Positions 46,563-57,550 of a stretch of DNA of 64,000 bases are shown here, piece after piece. Source of the DNA: Talpa occidentalis (lineage: Eukaryota; Chordata; Mammalia; Eulipotyphla; Talpidae); assembly GCF_014898055.3 (NCBI RefSeq), contig NW_023603184.1, positions 32,797,359-32,861,358 of the forward strand. Direction: 5' to 3'. The position numbers and the translations under genes are program-made. Below the pieces are notes generated by a model that searched no databases, was not told the DNA's origin, and saw nothing but the letters and a program-made list of their open reading frames with translations. The first letter of the stretch is position 1. Each line of letters starts with the position of its first letter.

Positions 46563-46882
46563 TTTTTTTAATAGAGGACATGTTTTTTTTTAATTAATTT
46601 ATTTGTTTGTTTGTTTGTTTGTTTGTTTTGTTTGTACATGCACTGGGGACAGTTAGAAGCGCGGGAGGGTGAGAGAATTCACCAGAGCCAGAGCGGGGAA
46701 CAGAGCAGGCAGAAGGACCGAAGTACACTGCTGAGGGGAGCAGCGGGCGGCAGGAGAGGTCTGCGCGCCATGTGGGACCCTCCTCCGGTGGCAGGGGAGC
46801 AGCCGGGGATCAAACCGGCGCTGCAGAGGCCGCGGGCAGCCTCGCAACCCAGAGCTCAACAGCTGCGCCACCGGGGAGGCCC
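46563..46882 (-). mobile_element. tRNA-derived SINE, young subtype, minus strand, 15-bp TSD
   Basis: The reverse complement of the young subtype ends ggggaggcc at 46882. The tail contains a (GTTT)n run and an additional block reading aatagaggacatg on the + strand. Perfect TSD gacacagcactcttt lies at 46548-46562 and 46883-46897. Confidence 0.97.
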
Positions 46883-46897
46883 GACACAGCACTCTTT

Positions 46898-48075
46898 ATC
46901 CACCAGCGGGATAGTCAGTGGTTGTCCAAGCAGCCAAGGTCAAGGAAAGCAGAAGAAACAGCATGTGCAAAGACCCAGAAGTATCAAACATGATGATTCA
47001 CTGGTCCAGTACAAATGAGTAGAGTAGAGACTAGAAGAAGGTAAGGCTGGATGTTCTGAGTGGGGTAAGATCAAGAAGAGCTTCTTAGAAGAAACAGAGA
47101 TGTTGGATCTCATCCTGGATGGAAAGCTATTAAGCAAATGTTTGCTGAGCACCCACTGTGTGTTGCATGCTAACAAAGGGATATAGCGGGGAACATGGGG
47201 AATAACAATCCTGGAACTTATGCTCAGTAACTCCTTTCTTTGCACTCCGGCTAAGGGGATTTTGGCTTGTGTGTTTCTCCTAATCCTCAAAGGCAGATTC
47301 TGGGTCTTATTCTCTACTGTATGGTAAAGACTCAGCTAAGCTTCTTCCATCTAGTAGATTTCCAATAAATGTTTATTGTGGGAATGAATGTTTTCTGTAT
47401 TTTCTAAGAATCTTTAAACAAACAAAAAAATTACAGAGATCAACCTTATATGTGTGCATATCATTTTGGCAGCTGAGATGAGGCTAGACTAGAGACAAGG
47501 GGCTCTCAACTAAGGGGCTGTCATAAATCAGGCAACAGATATGGGGGTGCAAGCTAGAAGAATGGTGGTAGAAATAGATGTAAGTAGTTTTAATCCCCTG
47601 GCCAAAGTATGCACATCGCACCCACCCTTCACAGACCTTATTAAACCACTGCAGCCTCCTTTCAAGCCTCCTTGACTTTTGTTTCCACTCTAAACCTCTG
47701 CATGATTTACTTTCACCCTGGGACAGTACAGTTTTCAAGGTCAAACGCAACAAAAGACAGCTGGTCAGCTCCAGGGTGACTCTGGGCACAGCCTGGGGCA
47801 GCCATCATGCTGCAGAGAGTGGTGGTGACACATGAGGTCACTGGGACTTTAAATCAGTGCTGATGTATTTCCTCTGCTACTGAGAGAACAAGCACAGAAA
47901 CATCCTTGCTGTCGATGCCGATGACTACTTCAAAAGGAAATCACGCTCCCTGGCACTGTTGGGAGTCAGATTTTGGGTTACCGCACATCTGCCCCCCATT
48001 ATTTTTACCAGTTCTGGTTCTAAAAAGTGTTTGTATGTAGATCCTAAGATCGCAAGTGATTAAGACAGAAGAGCA
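46898..48075. other. Unassigned intronic DNA
   Basis: 46930-47190 resembles an old dispersed repeat (cagcatgtgcaaagacccag, gctgagcacccactgtgtgt). 47300-47390 is an L2-like end (ccaataaatgtttattgtgg). The rest is unique. Confidence 0.4.
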
Positions 48076-48342
48076 GGGCCACCCTGGTGGCGCGAGGGAT
48101 TAAGCACCACACTGTGAAGCTGTCCACAGACTCTGAAGCACAAGTTCTACCCCCAGCCAGCCAGGGGGCAACCCACATGGCACAGCAGACCTCTCCTGAC
48201 TCGCCCGCTGCTCCCCTCAGCAGTGTACTTCTGTCAATCTGCCTGTTCTGTTCCCCACTCTGTCTCTGGTGAATCCTCTCATCCCCCGCACCTCCAGCCT
48301 GTACCCCAGCTCTAGTATGCATAAATAAATAAATCTTTAAAA
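48076..48342 (+). mobile_element. tRNA-derived SINE, older subtype
   Basis: It starts gggccaccctggtggcgcga, with a diverged B box (caagttctaccccc), the standard body and an ATAAATAAATAAATCTTTAAAA tail followed by a G7 run. No clear TSD was identified. Confidence 0.92.
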
Positions 48343-48479
48343 GGGGGGGGCAAATTTAAAAAAAAGAACATCGCTGATCTGCACTGTACTTATAATAAAA
48401 CCTGTATCTGAAGTGTGAGTGGCTCACATGCTATGAGCCCAATAATAGCTCTTGAACAGCACTTCAGAGTTTACAAAAG

Positions 48480-48665
48480 CTGCTATATATCTTATTTGCA
48501 TCTTTGAACAACCCTAAGGGCAAGGTAAAGCAGGTATGATCACTCCCACTTTGTAGGTGAGAAAATTGAGGTTCAGAGAGCTTGTGGCTGACCCAAAGTC
48601 ATGTGGACTGTAGGTGACAGAGCAGAAATTCACACCCAATTCTCACTCCACAGTCGACTCTGTTG
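48480..48665 (-). repeat. MIR relic, minus strand
   Basis: Shows atgatcactcccactttgta ggtgagaaaattgagg, ttcagagagcttgtggctga cccaaagtcat. Confidence 0.8.
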
Positions 48666-49499
48666 ATCAGACCTCCAACTCTGGGAGGCACTTCTGGTTT
48701 ACAATAATCAGTTAACTTCACTTGCCTTGATGGAGAATTTGTTCCTCCTGCATTTCCTCGTAAGACACTGACCCTGACTCTGAGCCTAGAGAGGGCTACT
48801 TGGCCTCTGCCAGACCCAGCCTCCACCTAGCAAAAGCCAAAGCCAGAACCCAGGGCCACCTTCTGATTGGAACTGTCCAGAGCAGAGGGGATTGGAGCAT
48901 AGGGCCAGCAATGGGAAGGATGAGGGCTCCTGAGAGGCAGGTCCACATCCCTGATTGCTACATACTGTGCAACCCTGAGCTCGGGATGGCTTACCCTCAG
49001 AACTTGAGTTCCCTCACCCCTAGGATGAGGGCAGTGACACTGTCCTCCACACAGTACACATATCACAGCCAGTCAGGGTGTCCTCCCATTTCAGGCAGTT
49101 ACCAGACTACCAGACTGTGCTGGATGGACTCAGTGCAGAGTAAACTGCCCTGGTCCCTCCCTGGAGGTCCCTCCCCAGCCTCCCCACACTACCCTCATCA
49201 CGCCAGCAAACAATGGGGCTTTCAATTGAACCAGGAAGAGTTAAGCTGTCCAATGGGAGTGCACCCATGTTCCTAGGCACACTGATATTGCTTGTTTACT
49301 TTGGACTGAGTGTGGCCCTACTAATACAAAGATAAACAAGAAAGCAAGTCTGCTTTCAAAGAACTCAAAGGTTGATTTAGAGATGTACACATTAATAATC
49401 ACTCTGTACTAAGAAATACTGTATTCCAGTATTGCACAGCCACTCTGTCTTTTTTGTGGATTCTCGGCACCTTGCAGTGTGCATGGTCTGCACTGGGAC
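48666..49499. other. Unique intronic DNA
   Basis: A 158-codon plus frame (48800-49276) overlaps a minus frame. Neither has a recognisable domain or bounded splice structure, and I do not call an exon. Confidence 0.35.
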
Positions 49500-50590
49500 G
49501 CAATACACATTTGTTGAATAAACTAAGATACACCATAATGACAAAGGACACATGCGCAATGAAAGCACCTCTCTTCCCTCGACTTCTATTTCACATACCT
49601 CCTTCCACTTTACTCCTGTGCTCAAAGGAAAAGTACCTTTCCTTCCCATCAGAACTAACCCCTTTCACAGTGAGTTCAGTCTTATTTCTTATATCCTTGG
49701 GGGCCTTGCTCCAGCTATCTCCCCCACCTCCAGCCTTTGAATTTTCACTCATAAGCTTTTCTTTTCCTCTCTCTCTGTCTCACTCTCTCTAGTCCTTTCT
49801 TTCAACCTTCTGACACACTCTACTTTCCCCCAGCTGGCAAAACTAGCTCTAACCAAACTATCCTTTCAAGTTGCTGAGTTTGTTCTCATCCTCCTTTGAC
49901 CCCGAATCTCCTGAAAGGGTTGTTCACACCTGCGGTCTGTGCTTCTCACCACCCTTCATTCCCTACGTCCCTGCTTTAGCTCCCACCTTTCCACAGGAGC
50001 CTCTCTCAGAAGTGTCACCACACCTCCCCGTCACCAGAGCCAGCGCTCTTCCCTCAGTCACCAACCTCCCTGACCTCCCTGTTGAAACATCCGTAGCTTC
50101 TGAGACACTGCAGTTCCTGGCCTGCTTTCTCCCTCTCTTGTCAATACTCAGTCTCTATCCGGCTGCTCTTCCTCTGCTTTCCTCTTAATGCAAGTTCTTG
50201 CCAAGATTCTCCTGTTACTTTACATTAGCTCCCTTGAGAACTAATTTGATGTCAAAGCCTCTAATTCTGAAAGCCTTTCCAGTCACCACTTCCCACCCGA
50301 AACACTCCCCTCCTCAACCTTGCAGAATCTAAAAGAAACCACAGGGACCGAAAATGCAAGCCAGAAAAGGTCTCCAAGGACACGGGAAGGGATGGGATCA
50401 ACGTATCTTCATTGTCAGACTCTCTGTTACAGTCACTTTCATACTCTGCTTGTCCTGCAATGAACTTATCTTAGCCTTGCCATGAGCTCACAGGCTCCTG
50501 AGACAGGAATTGTTCCACTCTTCTGTTTCCCCTATTGGGCTAGTGTATTGGTCAGACTGACAAGCATACATAAGCACCTGTTGGACTAAA
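49500..50590 (+). repeat. Pyrimidine-rich LINE relic, L2/CR1-like
   Basis: Long C/T-rich run with pieces such as cctgtgctcaaaggaaaagt, ctcccttgagaactaatttg and ctgtttcccctattgggcta that fit the upstream and 3' region of L2. Family uncertain. Confidence 0.45.
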
Positions 50591-51707
50591 GGGGAAAAAC
50601 TAAAGATGAGTATGTGTGAAATTATCTGGTAAACTAGGAAGCACTAAAGGACAGTAAGTTTCACCATCACCATTAGCCTTTGTGAGAAATGTCTGGGCCA
50701 GAACCTATCTGATCTCTGGCTCTACAAGACATCTGATATCCAAAAGCCTGAAAACAGGGCAATGTCGATGAACTGGCCTGGGACGGAGAAGCGCAGAATG
50801 TAGGGAGAGCGAGAAGAGTTGCTGATGAGGGGCACATACCTCCAAAAACCAATTTCTTCACTTATTCAGTCAGTAAACATCTACTACGTACCCACAAGGT
50901 GCAAGGAGCCATTCCAGACACTGGGAACAAAGCTTTGAACAAGACAGACAGGGCCCACTGTCTTCCTGGATCTGATATTTTAGTGAGCAGGGCGGGATTA
51001 TAAATTAAAAAAGAAAATAGCAGTATTAAGTAAGGGCTTGCTGTTTCATATTCTTTACCATCTCCTGCAGACAAGACAGCCCTGTCTCGTGAGTCTTTCT
51101 CTTCTGAGACAAATCCAGCCTACTGCGCTGAGGTTTGTTTTGTGCTATTTCTCCTCCTGTTAGGGCAGCAGCCATGGCACAGATGTGCTAGCTTTTTTAA
51201 TCTCCAGCGAGACAGTGATTGGGGAAACACTTGCCACCCCACTTTGGGAGGTCTCTAAAACCTACTGCACCTGAAAGGTCTTGACTGCCTGGGCATCCTG
51301 GTCTCGGCCACCTCCTGTTCCTCTAAGAACAGCAACAACGCTGGGGGCTTCTTACCAGAGAGTGATTTGGGAATGATTTTTCAGGTTGTGTTCAATTCTG
51401 TCAGCGCCCTCGGACTCAGCTGATTGCTGGTGGTAGATTTCTGTGTTATTTAGGGCACCAAAGTCCCACAGTCTTGACACAAACTTAAAATTAGAAATGC
51501 ATTAAATATAGGAAAGAAGGAAGGTCATTCAGAAAAGGCAGCCTTCCGAGGGAGCTGCAGGACAAAAACACCCTGGAAACTTCCAGGTTCACTAATGGGT
51601 TTTACACAGCATTCAAGTGGTATTTCTCCTTCAGAAATAACACTGTGGAAAGCGTAGGGGACTGGCTCGAACCTCAGCTAACACAGCCGAGTGAGTGACT
51701 CTGCAAA
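50591..51707. other. Unassigned DNA, then repeat-free block
   Basis: 50860-51010 resembles an old dispersed repeat (agtaaacatctactacgtac, gaacaagacagacagggccc). 51080-51707 is repeat-free. Confidence 0.4.
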
Positions 51708-51717
51708 CTAAAAATAG
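51708..51717 (+). promoter_or_regulatory. MEF2-type motif CTAAAAATAG
   Basis: Exact match to the MEF2 consensus YTAWWWWTAR in repeat-free intronic DNA. Function is inferred from motif only. Confidence 0.35.
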
Positions 51718-52324
51718 CTTCTTTCCCACTCATTCTGACAGATTTCACTTAGACCCCGCGCACAGGTTGATCCTCTAACAAACAGTTTTAGTCCTGCAGC
51801 AAAACGAGGGCTGATGGCATTTGGGCTTGACTACGACTCAATCCCTGGTTCAACTCTTGTTTACTTCCACATTTCCTGCCCTTGCTCTGAAGGCTGTGTG
51901 TGCACACCAGTGCACGTGTACACTGAGCTCCCTGGCTGGGATTTGGCGCTCCTCAACCAAACGTGGGCAGAATTTAAACCAAGAACATGACTCAGGACCA
52001 GGGCTGCAGACTGAGCCCAGAGCAAGGCCCTCACAAGAAACACTGGGAATCAGGCTATTGTGGGTCTTCTCCTAACTCCTAGCCAGCCCCTCTGGGCATC
52101 AGTTATATTCTCCCATTGTAACATGAGGATAATTGTTCCTACTCCAGCCTATTTCACAGCTGTACACCAGACTCAAATGAGAGAACATATGTGAAAGTTC
52201 CTTCAGACCATACTCCTAACAGAAGGAAGGTGAGCAGGGAGGCAGAGCCAGGCTGGACCACTGGACTGGGCAGGTATATCGATTGTTCTAGGAGTTAAAA
52301 GCAGATCTAGATTCGGAGCTTTAG
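51718..52324. other. Unique intronic DNA
   Basis: 52080-52210 is MIR-like (ctctgggcatcagttatatt, cccattgtaacatgaggata). Nothing else recognised. Confidence 0.4.
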
Positions 52325-52565
52325 TTCATGCTGGCCCCTCTGCCTGGATGTCCCTTCCACCTTTATTATACTCCTGCTCATTCTTAAAAACCCAGTTCAA
52401 ATAACACTTTGTTTTTGTTACTGTCTCCCAAATCATTCCAGCTTCTCTTCTCCATTGGCCTTCCATGCAACTCTCCAATAGCACTTTTCACTCTGCCCAG
52501 TAAGGATTTACTTACAAACCTGGAAGTTCTTTGAGAGTAAAGACCATGTACTTCTTACCGTTGTA
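52325..52565 (+). repeat. L2 3' end
   Basis: Classical L2 text: cctctgcctggatgtccctt, cattcttaaaaacccagttc, actctgcccagtaaggattt, gttctttgagagtaaagacc. Confidence 0.88.
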
Positions 52566-53224
52566 TACAGCTCCCCACCCACCTCCACTGTATGGCCAAC
52601 TCAGACACATGGCAGATGTCACGCAATGTTGACTGTGTTGATGATGGAATACATAAGAACCCAAGGCAAGAAGGAGGTAAACATAGGAAAGCAGAAAAGG
52701 TGGACCAGCACACACAGGGCCAGTGGAAGGAGTAGCAGGCAGGGAATCCAGGGAGGTAGTATCACCAAGGTTTGCCTGCCCACAGCAATAAGGACACAGC
52801 CAGAGGGATGAGTCAAAGCCAAGATGCAATTCCTGGGGGTAACAGGCAGGATCCGAGTCCTAGAAACATGAGGAATTGAAAAGGGACCAGGGGCACCATG
52901 TTGACGGCCAGGGACTAAGGTTTAGGAGCCTGATACTATGTCCTGGTGCTCCAAATGGGAACAGAAGGGCCTGGGGAGAAGAAGCAGGGACAGTGAGCAG
53001 AGCCAACGCAAAGGGACAGAGCAATATTGAAAAGGTACTGAAGCCTGAAACTTCTGGATCAGTTGACATTCCCAGGTCTGCCAAAGTTGAGCCAATAGGT
53101 AGGAGCTAAGTGATGTTGGCTATGACTTGATCTTGAAAATGACTCCTGAGGTAGGAGTCATTGCATATATAAGTTATTTCCTTAAGTAAGAATCAGAGAT
53201 GGACTGAACACTTAGACCTACAGA
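52566..53224. other. Unassigned intronic DNA
   Basis: Purine-rich, no exon or repeat recognised. Confidence 0.35.
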
Positions 53225-53345
53225 AACATTAGGAGCCATCTGGTCTAACACTCCCAACTTCCATATGAGGAAAGTGAGAGTCCAGAAGGAAAAGAGACCT
53301 GTCCAAACTCACTCAGGCAGGGCAGAACCATCAGCCTAGGTCTCC
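53225..53345 (-). repeat. MIR-like relic, minus strand
   Basis: Shows catatgaggaaagtgagagt, aagagacctgtccaaactca and ctcaggcagggcagaaccat. Confidence 0.55.
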
Positions 53346-53975
53346 TGCCTCCCAATCTGGTTCTTCTTCACTCAGAGGCCATTTACTTTCAGGGCAACCA
53401 CCAGTTGCTACTTCAGAATATTGGAGGTCCCAATATACTAACTAAGGACACAGCAGCACCTCTGACCAAGTGTGAAATACAGGCTTTCACCTTCGGGCAG
53501 AGTTCAGAGCCAAAGTTCCACAGTAAACATGCAGGTAGCAGCCTCACCACGGGTTTAAAAAACAAAGTTCCTTTCAATAAGCAAACAAAACTGTTCACAC
53601 AGATCCTACTTTGACATGTGCATGCAGAAATTAATCCTGACCCCTGTGTTATCCCTGGAATTGGCTAAAGCCCCAGGAGTGACCAGAGGCATGGAACCTA
53701 AAGTAAAGCTTAGCAAAACATAGCTTCATACATATGATGCATGAAACACAGTTTTCACCACTGTAAGATCCTTAAAGAAAAACCCTCCAGATCTAAAATC
53801 TCAGACTCTTTCTCAGGCTAAAGATGAGATATGGTTCAGAAGAAAAGAACTTCAATTCTCAGCGAGTCAGAGGCCCTAACCGCCAGACTTCCAGGTATCC
53901 CTATAAGCAAAACAAACATGCAATTTTACTTCAAAGACACAAAGTATGTGAGCCTCGAGTACTTCAATTCCAAAT
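53346..53975. other. Unique intronic DNA
   Basis: No exon or repeat recognised. Confidence 0.35.
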
Positions 53976-53991
53976 GCCAGCCACACTTTTT

Positions 53992-54282
53992 TTTTAAAGA
54001 TTTATTTTTATTTATTTATTTATTTATTTATTTATACAAGCACTGGGTACAGTCAGAAGCACGGGAGGGTGAGAGAATTCACCAGAGCCAGAGCGGGGAG
54101 CAGGGCAGGCAGAAGGACCAAAGTACACTGCTGAGGGGAGCAGCGGGCGGCAGGAGAGATCTGCGCACCATGTGGGACCCTCCTCCAGTGGCCAGGGAGC
54201 AGCCGGGGATCGAACCGGCGCTGCAGAGGCTGCGGGCAGCTTCGCAATCCAGTGCTCAACCGCTGCGCCACCGGGGAGGCCC
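53992..54282 (-). mobile_element. tRNA-derived SINE, young subtype, minus strand
   Basis: The + strand shows the A-tail complement, (TTTA)n, then tacaagcactgggtacagtc and, at the right end, cgctgcgccaccggggaggc. A near-perfect 16-bp TSD, gccagccacacttttt versus gtcagccccacttttt, lies at 53976-53991 and 54283-54298. Confidence 0.96.
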
Positions 54283-54359
54283 GTCAGCCCCACTTTTTAT
54301 CTACTACTGATCCAGGGTCAGTGACCCATTCTGGCCCTGGTCCCGTTATGCATGAATCA

Positions 54360-54465
54360 ATGGTTATAATGCCTATACCCAGGTTTATTATAAAAATGAA
54401 ATAATATATGTACAGCATTTAGCACACTGTCTGGCCCACAGTAACTACTAAATAACAGTGTACCT
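54360..54465 (+). repeat. MIR 3' part
   Basis: Shows aatgaaataatatatgtaca gcatttagcacactgtctgg and cccacagtaactactaaata. Confidence 0.65.
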
Positions 54466-56158
54466 CTGAGCTTGCTTTTATACATGGGAAGGGATGGATA
54501 TACCACAGTCCACTTCTGTCCAATTTTGCTTTCCCCTCCACTTGGCTGTCCCTGTGGACCCATCTGGGCATACATTCTACCTGAAGCCCAGCCCAACAGC
54601 TCTCTCTTCCCTCTACTTATCCACTGAACATAAACAAGTGGTCAGCTAAGGACGACACTCAGGTTCTTGAAGGTCAGGATGCACCACGTTACTTCAAACT
54701 GTTCCCATCTCCCCAGACATACCTACACCTCCCTGGCCAACGCCCTGACCAGGGCAGCCCCTAGTTTAGTAGGGCTCTTGTCCTTTCCAAGGTGAATCTA
54801 ATCATGGCGGCTTACTGTAGCCCCTAGCCTGGTTCTGAGCCTGACAGATCAGACCTGGACATACACAGCCAAAGATAATTCCTAGACTCAGTTTACCAGT
54901 AGGAAATTGCCTGGGGTATGAATCTGCAGTGAGATCAGTGAGCGGATATACCCCTCCAGAGATTGGAGCAGAGAGTGAGAGAAGCCTGATAATAAAGCTG
55001 CCAAGGATCTCAGGGCCCAAGCCCATTCCACAGATTGCTCCATAAGAAGTTGCATTAAAGTCACATCAATGTCAGGTTCTCAGCTATATGTCTGCACTGA
55101 CCATGTCTGTGACAGTGCTGCATATCGTGGCCATCAAAGGGCATTAAAAGTCCTCACAGAAGAAGAAGAGAAAGGAACCAGCAGTCTCCAAGCGCCTGCT
55201 GCAGGTAATACTCATCCATGACCTTCTGCAGTAGGTACTATTACCTTCAAGTTGCCAATAAAACCAAAGACTCGAAAAATTCATGAAGCTTCTGTGCCTC
55301 CACTATGCTGCCTGACCACAATGTCTTAAAAGTTCTGGGAAAAACAAAGAAAAACTAAGAGTCTAAAGCAGGATGTGCCCAGTTCTTAGCACCTTCACTC
55401 ACTCAGCAGGCAAAACTAGCCTACAACTACATTCCTCATTCAATGATGGTGGAGTCAACTCCTTTCAGATAAAATCTAGAGGAATATGGGATAAAGATAC
55501 TCATGACCTTTGCCCATCCATTTCACCCCCAAGACTGCAACTTAATGAAACAGTTCAACCAAGTATTCACTGCAGGGTCCACCACAGTGACAATACAAGG
55601 GGGGAGAATGATCTGTATATCCAACATTTGAAGAATGAGTTAGAAAAATCCCAGAATCTTCAAATCATCTAATGTTACACGGTCATTCCAAGTGATCTTA
55701 AAGACCAAGGGGGGAAACAAAACGAAGCATTTGTGATAAATGATGAATACCAGACATCACTACCATTTTGTAAAGTGTACATGCAAAAAGGAATGTAGAA
55801 TGGTAACATGATGGATGATTTTATGATTATATTTCTCATGTCTGTTTGAGTGGTGTTGTTTTAGTACAGATTCACCCCAGCAAGAAGGAAGGCCCAGGAG
55901 GACCAGGGTTGGGATATGAAGTAGAAATTGAGACCCGTCCTACATACCCGGAAGGAGGAGGCCAGGCAGGCCCCAGGGGAGGGAAGCTCTCCAGGTATGG
56001 AGAGGTTGTAATTAGTCTGATGCTAATTACAGAAGTCTCACTAGCTTATTAATTTTTTGACAGACTCTGAATGAAGACTGTATTCCTTCATTAAGTCAGC
56101 TTGGGTTGAGAGGCACATTTCCTATGTGGCCATCCTCATTCTTCTTAAAAGCCCAGCC
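54466..56158. other. Unique intronic DNA
   Basis: No exon is supported. Short frames at 55373-55672 and 55846-56052 have no domain. 55190-55320 is faintly MIR-like. Confidence 0.35.
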
Positions 56159-56441
56159 TTTTTTTTTTTTTTGAAGATTTATTTATTTATTTATGCAAGC
56201 ACTGGGTACAGTCAGAAGCGCGGGAGGGTGAGAGAATTCACCAGAGTCGGAGGGGAGAGCAGAGCAGGCAGACTGACGAAGTACACTGCTGAGGGGAGCA
56301 GTGGGAGGCAGGAGAGGTCTGCGTGCCATGTGGGACCCTCCTCCAGTGGCCTGGGAGCAGCCGGGGATCGAACCGGCGCCACAGAGGCTGCGGGCAGCTT
56401 CGCAACCCAGCGCTCAACCGCTGTGCCACCGGGGAGGCCCT
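56159..56441 (-). mobile_element. tRNA-derived SINE, young subtype, minus strand
   Basis: The T-run and (TTTA)n are followed by tgcaagcactgggtacagtc and the usual body, ending gctgtgccaccggggaggcc. A second T-run immediately follows. The TSD is obscured by T-rich flanks. Confidence 0.95.
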
Positions 56442-56639
56442 TCTTTTTTTTTTTTTTTAAGGGCAGCAGCAAAGGAAAATTTAGTAATAGAAACACATAC
56501 CCTGGAGAAATTAAGACTCCTGCCTTAAATGTAGAAATTCAAGACATTTCAGGGAACTAAAGGGGCTTGAGTAAGCAACTCAACTACAGTGTATTCTGCA
56601 CTGGGAAATATAAACAGAAGCGCAAGATACTTATTAGCT

Positions 56640-57085
56640 TAGTATTCAAGGCCCCCTTGAATGGGTTCCAACCCATCTTTCTGATATCACGTCATACCCA
56701 TTCCCACAGAGAGGCCACACTCAAGTTAAACTGAACCAACAGCAGTTCCCCTCAAACACTTTCTTCACTATTCAATCCCCACGACTCTATTCGTGGGCTG
56801 TGTGTCCACCTGAAAGTTTTCTTCTCTCTTATGGTCTCTCGTTCATGTCTGACCTGTCCTCCAAGGTACAGCTCAAAGCCATGTACTTCTCGAAGCCTAA
56901 CGCAATCCCTGTACCCTGAATGCATTTCCCATTCTTTGAAGTGGATCCAGAGTCCTCTGAATCTCTCTCTAGGAGTTATGCACAGTCTGCCTTGCAGCAA
57001 GTAACTGGAAGGCAAGGACTCCTTTAAATTTCTGCATGGAACCTACTGTCATGCCCCATTTATAGGCACGAGGAAGCCCTCAGTA
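56640..57085 (+). repeat. L2 3' end just downstream of the SERGEF exon
   Basis: L2 order: caaggcccccttgaatgggt, tcctccaaggtacagctcaa, cccattctttgaagtggatc, aactggaaggcaaggactcc, gaggaagccctcagtaaatg. Confidence 0.85.
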
Positions 57086-57146
57086 AATGCTTCACTGACC
57101 GGTAAGGAAAAAAGATGCAGTACATCAATGAAAAGTCACTTCCTAC

Positions 57147-57313
57147 CTCGGTTGCTCCCGTTAAACAATGCAGAGACGAGGGGGTGCTCTTCTGTGGCCT
57201 GGAGACGGGATGGGATGACTCCTGCTTTTCTAGATTCCAGCCTTCATGAGATTCCAACGTCCTCCCTAGCTGACCATAGTCAGCACGGCCCCAGGTAAAC
57301 ACCTTGCCAGTTT
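57147..57313 (-). CDS. SERGEF: SERGEF internal coding exon (RCC1-repeat segment)
   Basis: Read on the minus strand, this 167-bp block is preceded by a T-rich tract ending in AG and followed by GTAGGAAGT, a good splice donor. It translates without a stop into 55 full codons plus two bases. The segment starts ETGKVFTWGRADYGQLGR and ends LHCLTGATE, matching my memory of the fifth-to-sixth RCC1-like repeat of SERGEF/DelGEF (human ETGKMFTWGRADYGQLGR). The entry phase needs one base (G) from the upstream exon; the exit is at a codon boundary, with Val expected to open the next exon. The motif W-G-x-x-x-x-G-Q-L-G is the hallmark of an RCC1 blade. SERGEF is a seven-bladed RCC1-like propeller protein reported to bind the exocyst subunit SEC5 and to affect secretion. 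The flanking exons were searched for by eye and not found, so both neighbouring introns are long. I see no frameshift or lost splice site, so the exon looks functional. Confidence 0.93.
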
Positions 57314-57394
57314 CTAAAAATAAACATTATCTAAATTAAGGCTACATTCCATGTTTAAGCTCTCAGAGGTAGGCAATGAATTACAGGAGAAGGT

Positions 57395-57550
57395 GTGAAC
57401 CTTTATTTTAATACCAACTACTGTGTAGCAGACACTGTCTTCTTATAAAGAAAACACATAGAGTATTCACATTTTTACAGATCTAAGAACTGAGGTTCAG
57501 AGGGAAGAAATGACTTGCCCAAAATCAATGAAGTGATGAGTACCAGAGGC
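57395..57550 (-). repeat. MIR relic, minus strand
   Basis: Shows actgtgtagcagacactgtc, ctaagaactgaggttcagag, gaaatgacttgcccaaaatc. Confidence 0.8.

Larger units (their letters stand above)
1..57146 (-). other. Probable SERGEF intron downstream of the exon (extent inferred)
   Basis: The donor GT lies at 57145-57146. The next exon should begin with Val and encode a segment like SCGSEHN followed by a Trp-Gly RCC1 blade. I did not find it. In human, SERGEF is a very large gene that converges with KCNC1 at its 3' end, so a long intron is plausible. Whether the gene covers the whole left part cannot be proved from this sequence alone. Confidence 0.45.

Noticed and set aside
48800..49276. 158-codon plus-strand frame
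   Set aside because: No domain, overlapping antisense frame, and no convincing splice sites. Treated as chance in GC-richer intronic DNA.
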